Source of the DNA: Eurosta solidaginis
Taxonomy: Eukaryota; Arthropoda; Insecta; Diptera; Tephritidae
Direction: 5' to 3'
DNA length: 64,000 nt
Assembly (NCBI RefSeq): GCF_040869045.1
Contig: NC_090319.1
Coordinates: 227,330,490-227,394,489, forward strand
Within the stretch, counting starts at the first letter, position 1. Each line of letters opens with the position of its first letter. Made by a program: the position numbers and the translations under genes. This document shows, one piece after another, positions 10,187-21,657 of this stretch. The notes below the pieces were generated by a model, which saw nothing but the letters and a program-made list of their open reading frames with translations, had not been told where the DNA came from and searched no databases.

Positions 10187-12527
10187 CTGCGGGAAAATAC
10201 CTCCTAGGAGATGGGAAAAGCCTCCCAGCGAAAATACAAAAATCTAGAATAAAATGTGCGCGGGCAGTAGTGGAAAAATAGTGCGTGGTGGTTGTGCGAA
10301 AACTAATATAAAAATATAAAATACGTGAAGTAAAATCCAATTTCCATCTATCCATTTCACTAAAAATTATAACGTTTAAAAATACGAAACAAGTGCATTA
10401 ATTAACATAAAATACACAAAAATTTTCTAAATTACATGAAGTAAATTCTAATTTCAATTCATCAAAAAAAATCTCAAAAAAATACAAAAAAAAAATATAA
10501 AATTTCAGAAAATTACAAAAATTATAAAATTTCAAAAACTACAAAAAATTATAAAATTATAAAGACTACAAAAAAAATTTTTACAAAAACTACAAGACTA
10601 AAAAAAAATTAATTACAAAATTTCCAAAAAGACTACAAACAATTTTTAATAAAATTTCAAAAATACAAATATCATAAAATTTCAAAAAATACAAAAAAAT
10701 ATAAAATTTCAAAAACTACAAAAAAAGTATAAAATTTCAAAATCTACAAAAAAAAATCATAAAATGTTCAAAACCTACAAAAAAAGTTATAAACTACGAA
10801 AACTAATACAATTTCAAAAAATTTTAAGTGGTATATAAAAACCAAATTTAAACAAAGAAAATTGGACTTTTGCATAAAATTTCTTTTGAAACAAAATCCA
10901 AAATATACATGCATTTTATATACTAGAAAGAAAGCAAAGTTATTGGCAAATTATGGCGTTACATATATACATACATATGTACGAAAAATTATTATTTTTT
11001 GAACTGGCTGTACTATGCCATAACGGTGATGATAAGCACAACCACCAGTGACGCGCTCAAGCACCGTTAAGTGCAGTAAATTATCCACGCCATCAACTCA
11101 ACCAGAAAAGCATACATAACAAAAGTAAGAGAGGAAAAGAAAAAAAAACCAGTCGGCAACAGTATCACCTTGGTCGGCAATAGCTACATCGGCAAGAAGC
11201 GGAAAAAACACCAACAACACATACACCAGCAAGCAGAAAATACAAAGAGCGGTACAGTAGAGTAGTTTAGAATATATGTATATATCTAATATGTCGTTTC
11301 GGTGTATAAGTAGACACTTTGCTTCTGTATGTAATCTTCTTCAATACCTGTATACTATGCATGTAATAAATCAATTTGACACTTTTGCCTTTGTACATAT
11401 GTACTTTTTCTATAAACATTTGTATACTATGCATGTAGCAACAAAAATTGACACTTTGTTTCTAAACATTTGTATACTGCGCATGTAGCAACAGATTTTT
11501 TCTTCTCACAATTTAACCAAATATTTAATATAAACACTTAAATATCGAAAACTTTTTGAATGTACATTAAAAATAATTTTAAATATACGGCCACCACATG
11601 CATATTATCACGCATATATTACTATATTCTTTCTTTTTCGAACATTAATATGGAACTTGAATTTTTTTTATTTTAAATGCGAACATTGCTTCGTAATAAA
11701 TACAATCCGAAAAATATTTTTTTTTTCAAATTTACAAATTTTTTTTTAAACCTTTTTGAAAGGCAAATTATACATAAATTTTATATGTATAATACCAAAA
11801 ATTTCCAATCTATTTGCCAAAATTTTGCGATAATTATTCAAACCTAATCAATTTTGAAAAATTCTCATTGACCTTAAATATCAACATAGACGGGTTACAG
11901 TCAATCAGAGTAATGGTGGAAATTTATTTTTATGGGTTAAAACTTACTTTTTCTCTTTTTCCAATTATTTCTTCGGAAATTAAGCACCTTAGATGTCTAA
12001 ATATTTACATATTTTTCTCAACGAATACATTTCAACAATACCTCCGAAGTATCACACGAATACAGTGTATTTCAAATATTTCAACATATTTTACATTTGC
12101 GACTCTTTTCAAACTGAGCATCATATACAGTGGCTTTCAAAAACTCCAACAGTTTTTTTTTTCTTTGCATTATTAAATGAATACAGTACGGTTTAAATAT
12201 TTCAACATTCACTTACAAATTCCTTCAAAGTAAGTCACGAATACGGTGCCTTTCGAATATGCGAATCTTCTTTACGATTTACCAATTAACTCATCGATTC
12301 TGAATATTTCGAATCTTCTCCGATTTTACAAAAAAAAATTTTTTTTAATTGCATACCACAATTACTGAGTGAATGAATAGTTTCAAATTCATTTTTGTAT
12401 AAACAGTGCCTACAGCGTTAAACTTAACATTTTTCCGAATTTTTTTTTTTTTCATAAAACAACTTTTACTGCTACGGAGGTAAGCATTTCCAATAAAGGT
12501 AATAAAGTTTCTGATGTCAGTTGTCAA
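10187..12527 (+). repeat. Gypsy 5' leader with several tandem repeat blocks
   Basis: This is 2.3 kb without an ORF I can support. 10320-10830 is an A-rich block of short units around aaatttcaaaaactac. 11340-11490 holds three units starting ttgtatactatgcatgta or its variant. 11990-12330 holds about four degenerate 70-85 bp units built on gaatacagtg..tttcaaatatttcaac. The part 10282-11735 is duplicated at 3093-4545. Such leaders usually contain the packaging signal, but I see nothing that identifies it. Confidence 0.7.
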
Positions 12528-13895
12528 ATGTCAGATTTTGATTCCAATTTCAAAGATTTACGCTATAATTTCACTAAAGTTACTAAACGAGTTTTAAATA
12601 ACCGATCTATCTCAGCGAAAAAGTCAATAGAATATGAAGATGCTTTAATTAAAAGCTATAACGAAATTATAAAACAAGAAAATCCATATTTTGAAAATCG
12701 AGATAAGGCTAGTTCAATAATCGAAAGTTTATCAAAGTGCAGAGAACAACTCACTAAATGTTTCTCTAGAATTAACTGCAATATAAAAATACCCAAAGAT
12801 CTTTCTGAATTAATACAAGAAAGCGAATCAAGTTCTGATTTTGATACTGAGGAAGAAATCTCTGACGCACCGACAACTTCAGCATACAAAGCTAGTATTA
12901 TTAAAAAAAGTACCGTATCTTTTCTTGAGGATTTTCCTGGATTTTCCAATTCACTTCACAATAATAATTTAGATACAATTAGCGAAGAACAACCGACAAT
13001 GGCGACTCCAGAGCAAAAGAAAACTTTTATTACTATGTGTGCATCCATAATTAGAGAAAACTACAGCGGCGATCCGCTTTCACTTGCAGCCTTTATAGAT
13101 AAAATAGTTTTGATAGAAGATTTGATGGAAGAAAATTTGGCAAATACTTTCATTTCGTTTATAAAATCCAAGTTGGAAGGGAAAGCGAGTGAGGCAATTC
13201 CAAATGAAGTAACAGCAATTCAACAAATAAAAGATGCTTTAAAAGGTAGAATAAAACCTGACAACTCAAAAGTTGTTGCAGGAAAAATTGCATCTTTAAA
13301 AGTTTTTATTAATAATCATACTGAATTCGCCAAACGTGTTGAGGAACTTTCCGATGCTTTAGAACGATCATTAGTTATAGAAGGAATGACTCAGGAAAAA
13401 GCGCACGAGATGGCAGGCGAACAAACCGTCAACGTTTGTCGGCTTAACACTCGCTCAGACCTAGTAAAATCAATTTTAGCGTCAACTACGTTCACTGATT
13501 CTAAGGATGTAGTCGCAAAAATGATCGTAGAACAAAATAACCAAGCGAGTGAAAGGCAGGTATTAGCGTTTAGATCGCGTTATAACAGGCACAATAGTAG
13601 TTTTCGAGGTAACTTCAGGTCAAATCAATATAATAGGAACAACTTTTCGAGGTACAACAACAATTTTAGCAGAAACAACAATAACAATTATAGGCATAAT
13701 AACAACAATAATTATGGCTCGCGAAGTAATGGTAATTTTCGTAATAACAATAGCAGGCCCGTAAACAGAAACAATAGCAATAACAACAGTAACAACAACA
13801 ATCGACGTTTAAATACAACAAATAACGCTAGTGTTCGCACTTTAAACGCCAACGGCCCTCAGGAGCGAACACTGGGGGACCAGAATATGAATTAA
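12528..13895 (+). CDS. gag: Gypsy gag (455 codons, intact frame)
   Basis: The frame is open from ATG 12528 to TAA 13895. The protein begins MSDFDSNFKDLRYNF, with a basic helical N-terminal region. An acidic stretch (SESSSDFDTEEEISD) lies near residues 100-115, and a capsid-like region at about residues 160-350 (motifs IIRENYSGDPLSLAAF and EGKASEAIP). The C-terminal 100 residues are extremely rich in asparagine and arginine (NNNNNYRHNNNNN), which replaces the usual CCHC knuckles as a likely RNA-binding tail. Pol starts in the -1 frame and overlaps the gag end, so expression of pol would need a -1 shift. This is one of the very few uninterrupted coding regions of the window. The element itself is disabled in pol. 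Confidence 0.85.
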   Translation: MSDFDSNFKDLRYNFTKVTKRVLNNRSISAKKSIEYEDALIKSYNEIIKQENPYFENRDKASSIIESLSKCREQLTKCFSRINCNIKIPKDLSELIQESESSSDFDTEEEISDAPTTSAYKASIIKKSTVSFLEDFPGFSNSLHNNNLDTISEEQPTMATPEQKKTFITMCASIIRENYSGDPLSLAAFIDKIVLIEDLMEENLANTFISFIKSKLEGKASEAIPNEVTAIQQIKDALKGRIKPDNSKVVAGKIASLKVFINNHTEFAKRVEELSDALERSLVIEGMTQEKAHEMAGEQTVNVCRLNTRSDLVKSILASTTFTDSKDVVAKMIVEQNNQASERQVLAFRSRYNRHNSSFRGNFRSNQYNRNNFSRYNNNFSRNNNNNYRHNNNNNYGSRSNGNFRNNNSRPVNRNNSNNNSNNNNRRLNTTNNASVRTLNANGPQERTLGDQNMN

Positions 13896-15877
13896 ATAAC
13901 GTTTTTCAAAATAAATCAATTTATTGTCTAAACCTGAACTACTCAGATTTTATCGAATTGAATTGCAATGACTCTTTTAAAACATGCACTTTCTTAGTAG
14001 ATACACAGCTGATATATCAATTATAAAACTTTCAAGTTTAAAACAAAATATTTCTATAAATAACAACAATATTATAAATATAACGGGTGTTACGACAGAT
14101 ACAGTTTCAACATTGGGTACCATTAAAACAGAACTTTTTTATTCAAATTTTTCAATTCCACATACTCTAAATGTAGTAGATGACAAATTCAACATACCGT
14201 CAGATGGTATTTTGGGCAAAGACTTTTTGAAAAAATACAATTGCATAATAGACTATGCAAACGAGAGCATAACAATTGGCATTGGCAAAAATATTCATAA
14301 AATTTCAATTTTACATAATACAACCGATAATACATTGGTAATTCCTCCTAGATGCGAAGTTTATCGCTTATTTAAGCTGAAAGAATCTAAATATCCAGTT
14401 TTTATAGACGCACAGGAAATTTGTAGTGGCGTGTTCACCGCAAAGTGTATTGTTGACACTAACAATCCGATAATAAAAGTTTTAAACGTCACCGACGAGG
14501 TAAAATACGTAAGAAATTGTAACGTAGTTACGGATGAAATCACCAACTATAACGTGTATAAAATCAATGATATTTCAAAAGATTCGAAAAGGTCAGAGGA
14601 ATTAAAATCAATTTTAGAAAAACAAATGCCAAATTATGCCAAACCAAAACTTCTCGATTTATGTCTAAAATATGATGATATTTTTGTACTAAAGACCGAT
14701 CGTATGACGTTTAACAACTTTTACGAACAAAAACTACGATTGACAGATAAAAATCCTGTTTACATAAAAAATTACCGCTTACCATATTGTCAGAGAGAGG
14801 AAATTAATAGACAAGTTGATAACTTATTACAAAACGATCTTATAGAACACAGTTATTCCAATTATAATAGCCCATTGATACTTGTGCCAAAGAAAAATCC
14901 AAATGGACAGAAATCCTACAGGATGTGTGTCGACTTTAGAGCCGTAAACAAAAAATTGATAGCAGACAAATTCCCACTTGCACGAATAGACGATATTCTT
15001 GATAATCTAGGCAGAGCCAAATATTTTTCTACATTGGATTTGTATTCAGGTTTCCACCAAATCCCATTAAATAAAGATTCTAGAGACATCACTTCATTCA
15101 GCACTGATCGTGGTGCTTTTCGATGGAAAGTTTTACCATTCGGCTTAAACGTAGCTCCGAATTCATTCTCAAGAATGATGTCAATTGCCTTTTCAGGAAT
15201 TTCTCCAAACCAAGCCTTTTTATATGTCGATGATCTTATAGTCATTGGGTCACCATCTTAAAAATTTAGAACAAGTCTTTCAAACATGCAAACAATTTAA
15301 TTTGCGTCTAAATCCCGAAAAATGCAACTTCATGCGTTCAGAAGTCACTTTCCTAGGACACAAATGCTCATCAAAAGGTCTACTTCCCGACGATTCCAAA
15401 ATAATTGCAATAAAGAAATATCCGAAACCTTGTGATAAAGATGCAGTAAGACGATTCGTGGCATTCGCCAATTACTATCGAAGGTTTATACCAAATTTTG
15501 CTTCAATAGCAGCACCTTTAAATAAACTTAGCAGGAAAATAGTAGAATTTAAATGGGATGAGTCATGTGATACAGCATTTGAAAAACTTCGAAAATCTTT
15601 AATTTCTCCTCAAATTCTCCAATACCCAGACTTCAAAAAGGAATTTATAATTACTGTTGACGCTTCAAAAATTGGTTGTGGTGCCATTTTAAGTCAAAAT
15701 AAAGATGGCATTGACTTACCAATTTGTTTCGCGTCCAAATCATTTAATAATTCAGAACAAAAGAAATCAATAATTGAGTTAGAGCTTTTAGCTATATTTT
15801 TTGCAATAAAACAGTTCAGACCATACGTATATGGCACACACTTTACCGTCAAGTCCGATCATCGTCCATTAGTTTAT
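13862..15877 (+). pseudogene. pol: Gypsy pol, first part: protease, RT, start of RNase H
   Basis: The -1 frame is open from within the gag end (GPEYELNN at 13882) to the protease, where TFLVDT is followed by a net one-base loss exactly at the catalytic DTG motif (13995-14005). The frame then changes to the one open at 13984-15261. RT follows: CVDFRAVNKKL, FSTLDLYSGFHQIPL, FGLNVAPNSF and catalytic YVDDLIV (about 15222-15243). Just after YVDD a second shift at about 15245-15261 moves to the frame with FLGHKCSSKGLLPD, VRRFVAFANYYRRFIPNF and the RNase H start FIITVDASKIGCGAIL. It is cut at 15877, after SDHRPLVY, by the Penelope insertion. Confidence 0.9.
15864..15877. repeat. 14 bp target site duplication, left copy
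   Basis: gtccattagtttat occurs here and again at 21658-21671, directly bordering the Penelope pair. Joining the flanks restores the order of the RNase H domain, which confirms the exact insertion site. Confidence 0.92.
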
Positions 15878-15950
15878 ATTTATGTATATTTTAAGCTACG
15901 CAGATCTATTGTGTTGGGTGCAAATAAAACAATGATTATTCCACCTTTCA

Positions 15951-15990
15951 GCTCGACGTTTCGCCAATTTTCCTTGGCATCTTCAGGAGC
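15951..15990 (-). ncRNA. Hammerhead ribozyme motif, left Penelope copy
   Basis: Read on the minus strand this is the same motif as at 21512-21551: stem I strand gctc, core ctgaaga, stem II gccaa/ttggc with a ggaaaa loop, core gaaacgtc and stem I partner gagc. Predicted cleavage falls after the c of gtc (complement of 15955). Hammerhead motifs of this short type are known from Penelope-like elements. Stem III is only the self-complementary acgt, which suggests that activity would need a dimer. Confidence 0.75.
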
Positions 15991-16289
15991 GTGACACTGT
16001 ATTTATTTAATAAAACAAAAAACAACAAAGAACACAATCAGATACATATAGAATTAAAATTTAAAATATTGCAAATAAATATTGTTTGCACAAAAAGTAT
16101 TTTCTTACTTACAAAAATGGAAATTAACGAAAAACAAAATTTTCACTAAAACATTTAAACATTTAAAAACATTTGAAAATTAAAAAATTGTAGAAAGTTA
16201 ATAGAGTGGAAAAATTCGATACCACCTACATGCGGTAAACTTGTCATACTAAAAACTAAATTACAAACATAATAGGTACGCGGCGGCGA

Positions 16290-18504
16290 TATTATCTGTA
16301 TCTTCTTTTTTGTTTATTGTGTTTCCTCTTTTTTGCAAAATTCTTAGGTTTCTAAGGTGTAACGCGCTTTTTCTCTCCTTTCGATGTCTATTATTTTTAT
16401 GTTTTCAAAATCAGTGCAGTGCAGTTTGACCTGTATGCTAGTGTAGTGTTTGTGTTTGATGTTTTTGTCAAGTCATGTGTGAAATTTTCTGTGAGCCTAG
16501 GAATGTAAGTAACACTGAAGTATCGCTTTGTCTGGTTATTTGTATCTGAAGACTGTGTTTTTTGAGTTATATTTTCTATTTCCATTTGTTTATGATTTAT
16601 TAAATTTGTTATGATATGGTCCGGATAATTATTCTTTTTAAGCGTCAATTTAATTTTCCTAATATTTGCGTCATGAAAACTTTGATGGCTGATAGATAAT
16701 ATTTTGTCTATAAAGTTCTTCGCCGTATTTATTTTGTATTTGAAAGGCTGTGAAGATATAAAGTTTATGAGGCGCCCAAAAGAGGTTGGTTTCGAATACC
16801 AATCCAATATTAGTTTATTATTGAGCCTGTGTATACGTGTGTCTAGAAACGGGATGTTGTTGTTTTCTTCTTTTTCGATCGTAAACTTTAGTCGATTATG
16901 GTATTTATTTAAAACAACTAATATGGTATTTTTGTATTTTCTTGGGATGATGGCGAAAATATCATCTACATATTTGACTAGGAACTTTATTTGTATGTTG
17001 TGTTGTTTTTCTAATTCAGTGTGTGAAAGCGCGTCATCCATTATTATATCGGCAATGGTTGGGGAGAGGGGGTTGCCCATAGGCATTCCATATGTTTGTG
17101 TATATATGTTGTTGTTGTGCACGAAGTAATTGTTGTCTTTTAAGCAGAAATCTAAAATTTTGTGAAACTTGCTCTTATGTATATTCGTATTTTCCTTTAT
17201 TTCATCCCATTTTTGCATTATTATTTTGGAGGCCATATTTGTTGGTATATTAGTGAATAACGGGACAACATCAAACGACACTAACAATTCATCATCACGT
17301 ATAGTTAAATTTTGCAGTCTTTCTTTTAACTCAAACGAGTTTTTAATGTTATATTCGGTGGAAATCAACGACTTAAGAATTGTTCCTATGTATTTGGACA
17401 AGTGATAACATGGAACATTGATAGACGAGACAATCGGACGTAAGGGACATTCTGGCTTATGGATTTTTGGCAGTCCATATAAACGAGGCGCTGTAGCTGC
17501 TGTGCTAGTTAATTGTTGTTTATCTTTTAGGCTAATGTGCTTTCCTTTGAATAGTTCGAGTATTATATTGTTGTTTTTCCTTTGAAGAGTAGATGTTGGG
17601 TCGGCTCTTATTGCTTTATAGGTATTCTTGTCTCCTAGTAGTTTTTCAATTTTCGTGTTGTAGTCTGCTTTATATAGAACGACTGTTTTGTTCCCCTTGT
17701 CCGCGTCTGTTACGATTATGTCATCTTTGTGAAGTTTTAGAAAAGCTTTTGTTTTTTTGTAAGTCTCTAGTACAAATTTCTCTACGGAGTTATGTTTAAT
17801 GTTGCGCCTAAATTGAAGAATCCTGCTGCACAATCTGTTTCTTGCTATTTCTTTTTCATTCTCAGTTTCTAATGTTTCAAACACTCGTTCCATTTCTGCT
17901 ATAGTGTGTATAGGTGAGAAATTATTGTTTGTTGTAGGGACTGTGAATTTTTTACCTAAAGACAACAATCACTTCACATCTTCGGGAAAATCTATGTTTG
18001 TAGTGTTGGCAAACCATTCGCTGTTAATGTTGATTCCCAGTTTTCGCATTTGCTCGTGCTTAAGTTGGTTAATCTTAGAGGATAGCGTCGCTGCTTTCTG
18101 TTCTCCTATCTTTTTGCTGAGACAGTTTTGCTTGACTATAACTGCATTAAATTCTTCCTCACTAAGAGCTTTCCGTATTTGTTGTAGAGTGTGGTATATT
18201 GTATCTTTGGTGGTTTTTATGTTCATATTTGTTTATGTTATCTCAATGTTAAGTATTTTTAAGAAGAAATTGTGTTTAGTTTTTTCTATTTGTTGTGTTA
18301 TTTTACCTGACGTTGTGTCGACTATTATACTTTTTATGTGTTGGATAGATGTTTGGGAATAAGCGCGTACATTTTGCATTCTAACAAAAATTTAAGAGTT
18401 TCTGTTTGTTTCGAAAGCTTAATTTTCTGTTTACTAAAATGCTTCAGATTCATACAAATATGTGCACCATATTTTTATTTCATGTGGTTATAATAGTTCT
18501 TCAT
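16290..18504 (-). pseudogene. Left Penelope ORF (RT; GIY-YIG core deleted)
   Basis: The ORF starts at ATG 18504 (MKNYYNHMK) and hits a stop at once (TAA where the right copy has a tyrosine codon). It reopens at about 18226 (MNIKTTKDTIYHTL) and stops again at 17969-17971, where a tryptophan codon has become TGA. It is then open from 17968 to 16397 with the RT motifs KGNKTVVLYKADYN, YGLPKIHKPECPLRPIV, FDVVPLFTNIP, GMPMGNPLSPTIADI and catalytic YVDDIFAI. About 220 bp present in the right copy (20864-21085) are missing, so the GIY-YIG catalytic core is gone. Only its tail (FENIKIIDIERRE-like) remains at about 16315-16400. Confidence 0.9.
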
Positions 18505-18559
18505 GGTTCGGCTATGTTGTTCTTTATTGTTGTTGTAAATTATTATGTAATACAGAATT

Positions 18560-18715
18560 TTTTATTACCGGCAGGCTTTCCGTGAATAATATATATAATT
18601 TTCTTCCGATCTGTTTGGATAATATTTATGTATATTTTATATAATTTACATAATATTATCCAAACAGATCGGAAGAAAATTATATATATTATTCACGGAA
18701 AGCCTGCCGGTAATA
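18560..18715. repeat. Centre of the 2.7 kb Penelope palindrome
   Basis: ttcttccgatctgtttggat at about 18601-18620 is the reverse complement of atccaaacagatcggaagaa at 18658-18677, and the match continues outward through both arms. The unpaired middle is a short AT-rich stretch (tatgtatattttatataatt). Arms of this length and closeness would make a very stable cruciform. Confidence 0.88.
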
Positions 18716-18773
18716 AAAAATTCTGTATTACATAAAAATTTACAACAACAATAAAGAACAACATAGCCGAACC

Positions 18774-21347
18774 ATGAAGAACTACTACAACCACATGAAA
18801 TATAAATATGGTGAACATATTTGTATGAATCTGAAGCATTTTAGTAAACAGAAAATTAAGCTTTCGAAACAAACAAAAACTCTTAAATTTTTGTTAGAAT
18901 GCAAAAGGTACGCGCTTATTCCCAAACATCTATCCAACACATTAAAAAGTACAATAGTCGACACAACGTCAGGTAAAATAACACAACAAATAGAAAAAAC
19001 CAAACACAATTTCTTCTTAAAAATACTTAACATTGAGATAACACAAACAAATATGAACATAAAACCACCAAAGATACAATATACCACACTCTACAACAAA
19101 TACGTAAAGCTCTTAGTGAGGAAGAATTTAATGCAGTTATAGTCAAGCAAAACTGTCTCAGCAAAAAGATAGGAGAACAGAAAGCAGCGACGCTATCCTC
19201 TAAGATTAACCAACTTAAGCACGAGCAAATGCGAAAACTGGGAATCAACATTAACAGCGAATGGTTTGCCAACACTACAAACATAGATTTTCCCGAAGAT
19301 GTGAAGTGGTTGTTGTCTTTAGGTAAAAAATTCACAGTCCCTACAACAAACAATAATTTCTCACCTATACACACTATAGCAGAAATGGAACAAGTGTTTG
19401 AAACATTAGAAACTGAGAATGAAAAAGAAATAGCAAGAAACAGATTGTGCAGCAGGATTCTTCAATTTAGGCGCAACATTAAACATAACTCCGTAGAGAA
19501 ATTTGTACTAGAGACTTACAAAGAAACAAAAGCTTTTCTAAAACTTCACAAAGATGACATAATCTTAACAGACGCGGACAAGGGGAACAAAACAGTCGTT
19601 CTATATAAAGCGGACTACAACACGAAAATTGAAAAACTACTAGGAGACAAGAATACCTATAAAGCAATAAGAGCCGACCCAACATCCACTCTTCAAAGGA
19701 AAAACATCAATATAATACTCGAACTATTCAAAGGAAAGCACATTAGCCTAAAAGATAAACAACAATTAACTAGCACAGCAGCTACAGCGCCTCGTTTGTA
19801 TGGACTACCAAAAATCCATAAGCCAGAATGTCCCTTACGTCCGATTGTCTCGTCTATCAATGTTCCATGTTATCACTTGTCCAAATACATAGAAACAATT
19901 CTTAAGTCGTTGATTTCCACCGAATATAACATTAAAAACTCGTTTGAGTTAAAAGAAAGACTGCAAAATTTAACTATACGTGATGATGAATTGTTAGTGT
20001 CGTTTGATGTTGTCTCGTTATTCACTAATATACCAACAAATATGGCCTCCAAAATAATAATGCAAAAATGGGATGATAAAGGAAAATACGAATATACCTA
20101 AGAGCAAGTTTCACAATATTTTAGAGTTCTGCTTAAAAGACAACAATTACTTCGTGCACAACAACAACATATATACACAAACATATGGAATGCCTATGGG
20201 CAACCCCCTCTCCCCAACCATTGCCGATATAATAATGGATGACGCGCTTTCACACACTTTTATTGAATTAGAAAAACAACACAACATACAAATAAAGTTC
20301 CTAGTCAAATATGTAGATGATATTTTCGCCATCATCCCAAGAAAATACAAAAATACAATATTAGATGTTTTAAACAAATACCATAATCGACTAAAGTTTA
20401 CGATCGAAAAAGAAGAAAACAACAACATCCCCTTTCTAGACACAATAATACACAGGCTCAATAATAAACTAATATTGGATTGATATTCGAAACCAACCTC
20501 TTCTGGGCGCCTCATAAACTTTATATCTTCACAGCCTTTTAAATACAAAATAAATACGGCGAAGAACTTTATAGACAAAATATTATCTATCAGCCATCAA
20601 AGTTTTCATGACGCAAATATTAGGAAAATTAAATTAACGCTTAAAAAGAATAATTATCCGGACCACATCATAACAAATTTAATAAATCATAAACAAATGG
20701 AAATAGAAAATATAACTCAAAAAACACAGTCTTCAGATACAAATAACCAGACAAAGCGATACTTCAGTGTTACTTACATTCCTAGGCTCACAGAAAATTT
20801 CACACATGACTTGACAAAAACATCAAACACAAACACTACACTAGCATACAGGTCAAACTGCACTTTGGCAACGTGCTTTACAAAAACACCCATAGATCTC
20901 CAACAACGTAGCAATGTAGTTTACGAAATTCAATGTAAAGGGAATGAAGAAGATAGCTGCAATAAGGTCTACATTGGGACGACAAAGCGGGCGCTCGGCA
21001 CGCGGGTAGCTGAGCACGAATCCGATATACGTAAACAAAAACAAAGCACAGCTTTGGCACAGCATGCAATAGAAAATAAACACACAGCTGATTTTGAAAA
21101 CATAAAAATAATAGACACCGAAAGGAGAGAAAAAGCGCGTTACACCTTAGAAAGCCTAAGAATTTTGCAAAAAAGAGAAAACACAATAAACAAAAAGAAG
21201 ATACAGATAATATCGCCGCTGCGTACCTATTATGTTTGTAATTTAGTTTTTAGTATGACAAGTTTACCGCATGTAGGTGGTATCGAATTTTTTCACTCTA
21301 TTAACTTTCTACAATTTTTTAATTTTCAAATGTTTTTAAATGTTTAA
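18774..21347 (+). pseudogene. Right Penelope ORF (RT and GIY-YIG)
   Basis: The ORF starts at ATG 18774 (MKNYYNHMKYKYG). A one-base loss in an A run at about 19060 ends the first frame. It resumes through 19229-20101 (RT fingers and palm, YGLPKIHKPECPLRPIV, FDVVSLFTNIP). A two-base loss at about 20070 shifts to 20073-20483, with GMPMGNPLSP and catalytic YVDDIFAI. A TGA replaces a tryptophan codon at 20481-20483. The last frame (to 21347) carries the GIY-YIG domain: VYEIQCKG, KVYIGTTKRALGTRV and AEHESDI (about 20920-21025). This is the copy with the complete endonuclease, but its lesions differ from those of the left copy. Confidence 0.9.
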
Positions 21348-21511
21348 ATGTTTTAGTGAAAATTTTGTTTTTCATTAATTTCCATTTTTGTAAGTAAGAA
21401 AATACTTTTTGTGCAAACAGTATTTATTTGCAATATTTTAAATTTTAATTCTATATGTATCTGATTGTGTTCTTTGTTGTTTTTTGATTTATTAAATAAA
21501 TACAGTGTCAC

Positions 21512-21551
21512 GCTCCTGAAGATGCCAAGGAAAATTGGCGAAACGTCGAGC
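21512..21551 (+). ncRNA. Hammerhead ribozyme motif, right Penelope copy
   Basis: The layout is gctc (21512-21515), ctgaaga (21516-21522), stem II gccaa/ttggc with loop ggaaaa (21524-21539), gaaacgtc (21540-21547) and gagc (21548-21551). This fits a type I hammerhead: CUGANGA and GAAA cores, stem I gctc/gagc, and cleavage expected after 21547. Stem III consists of the palindromic acgt, so a pair of RNAs is probably needed for cleavage. It lies in the 3' terminal region, where Penelope pseudo-LTRs carry such ribozymes. Confidence 0.8.
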
Positions 21552-21657
21552 TGAAAGGTGGAATAATCATTGTTTTATTTGCACCCAACACAATAGATCT
21601 GCGTAGCTTAAAATATACATAAATATTATCCAAACAGATCGGAAGAAAATTATATAT

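Larger units (their letters stand above)
15878..21657. mobile_element. Inverted pair of Penelope-like elements
   Basis: Two Penelope-like copies lie in opposite orientation: left copy minus (15878 to about 18633), right copy plus (about 18640-21657). Their 5' ends meet in the middle with a spacer of about 20 bases. One 14 bp target duplication flanks the whole pair, so it probably integrated as a single unit. The right end carries an extra ~37 bases identical to the element's 5' end (aatattatccaaacag...), like the partial tandem copies (pseudo-LTRs) known from Penelope. Penelope elements encode an RT related to telomerase and, in most clades, a GIY-YIG endonuclease. Confidence 0.92.
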
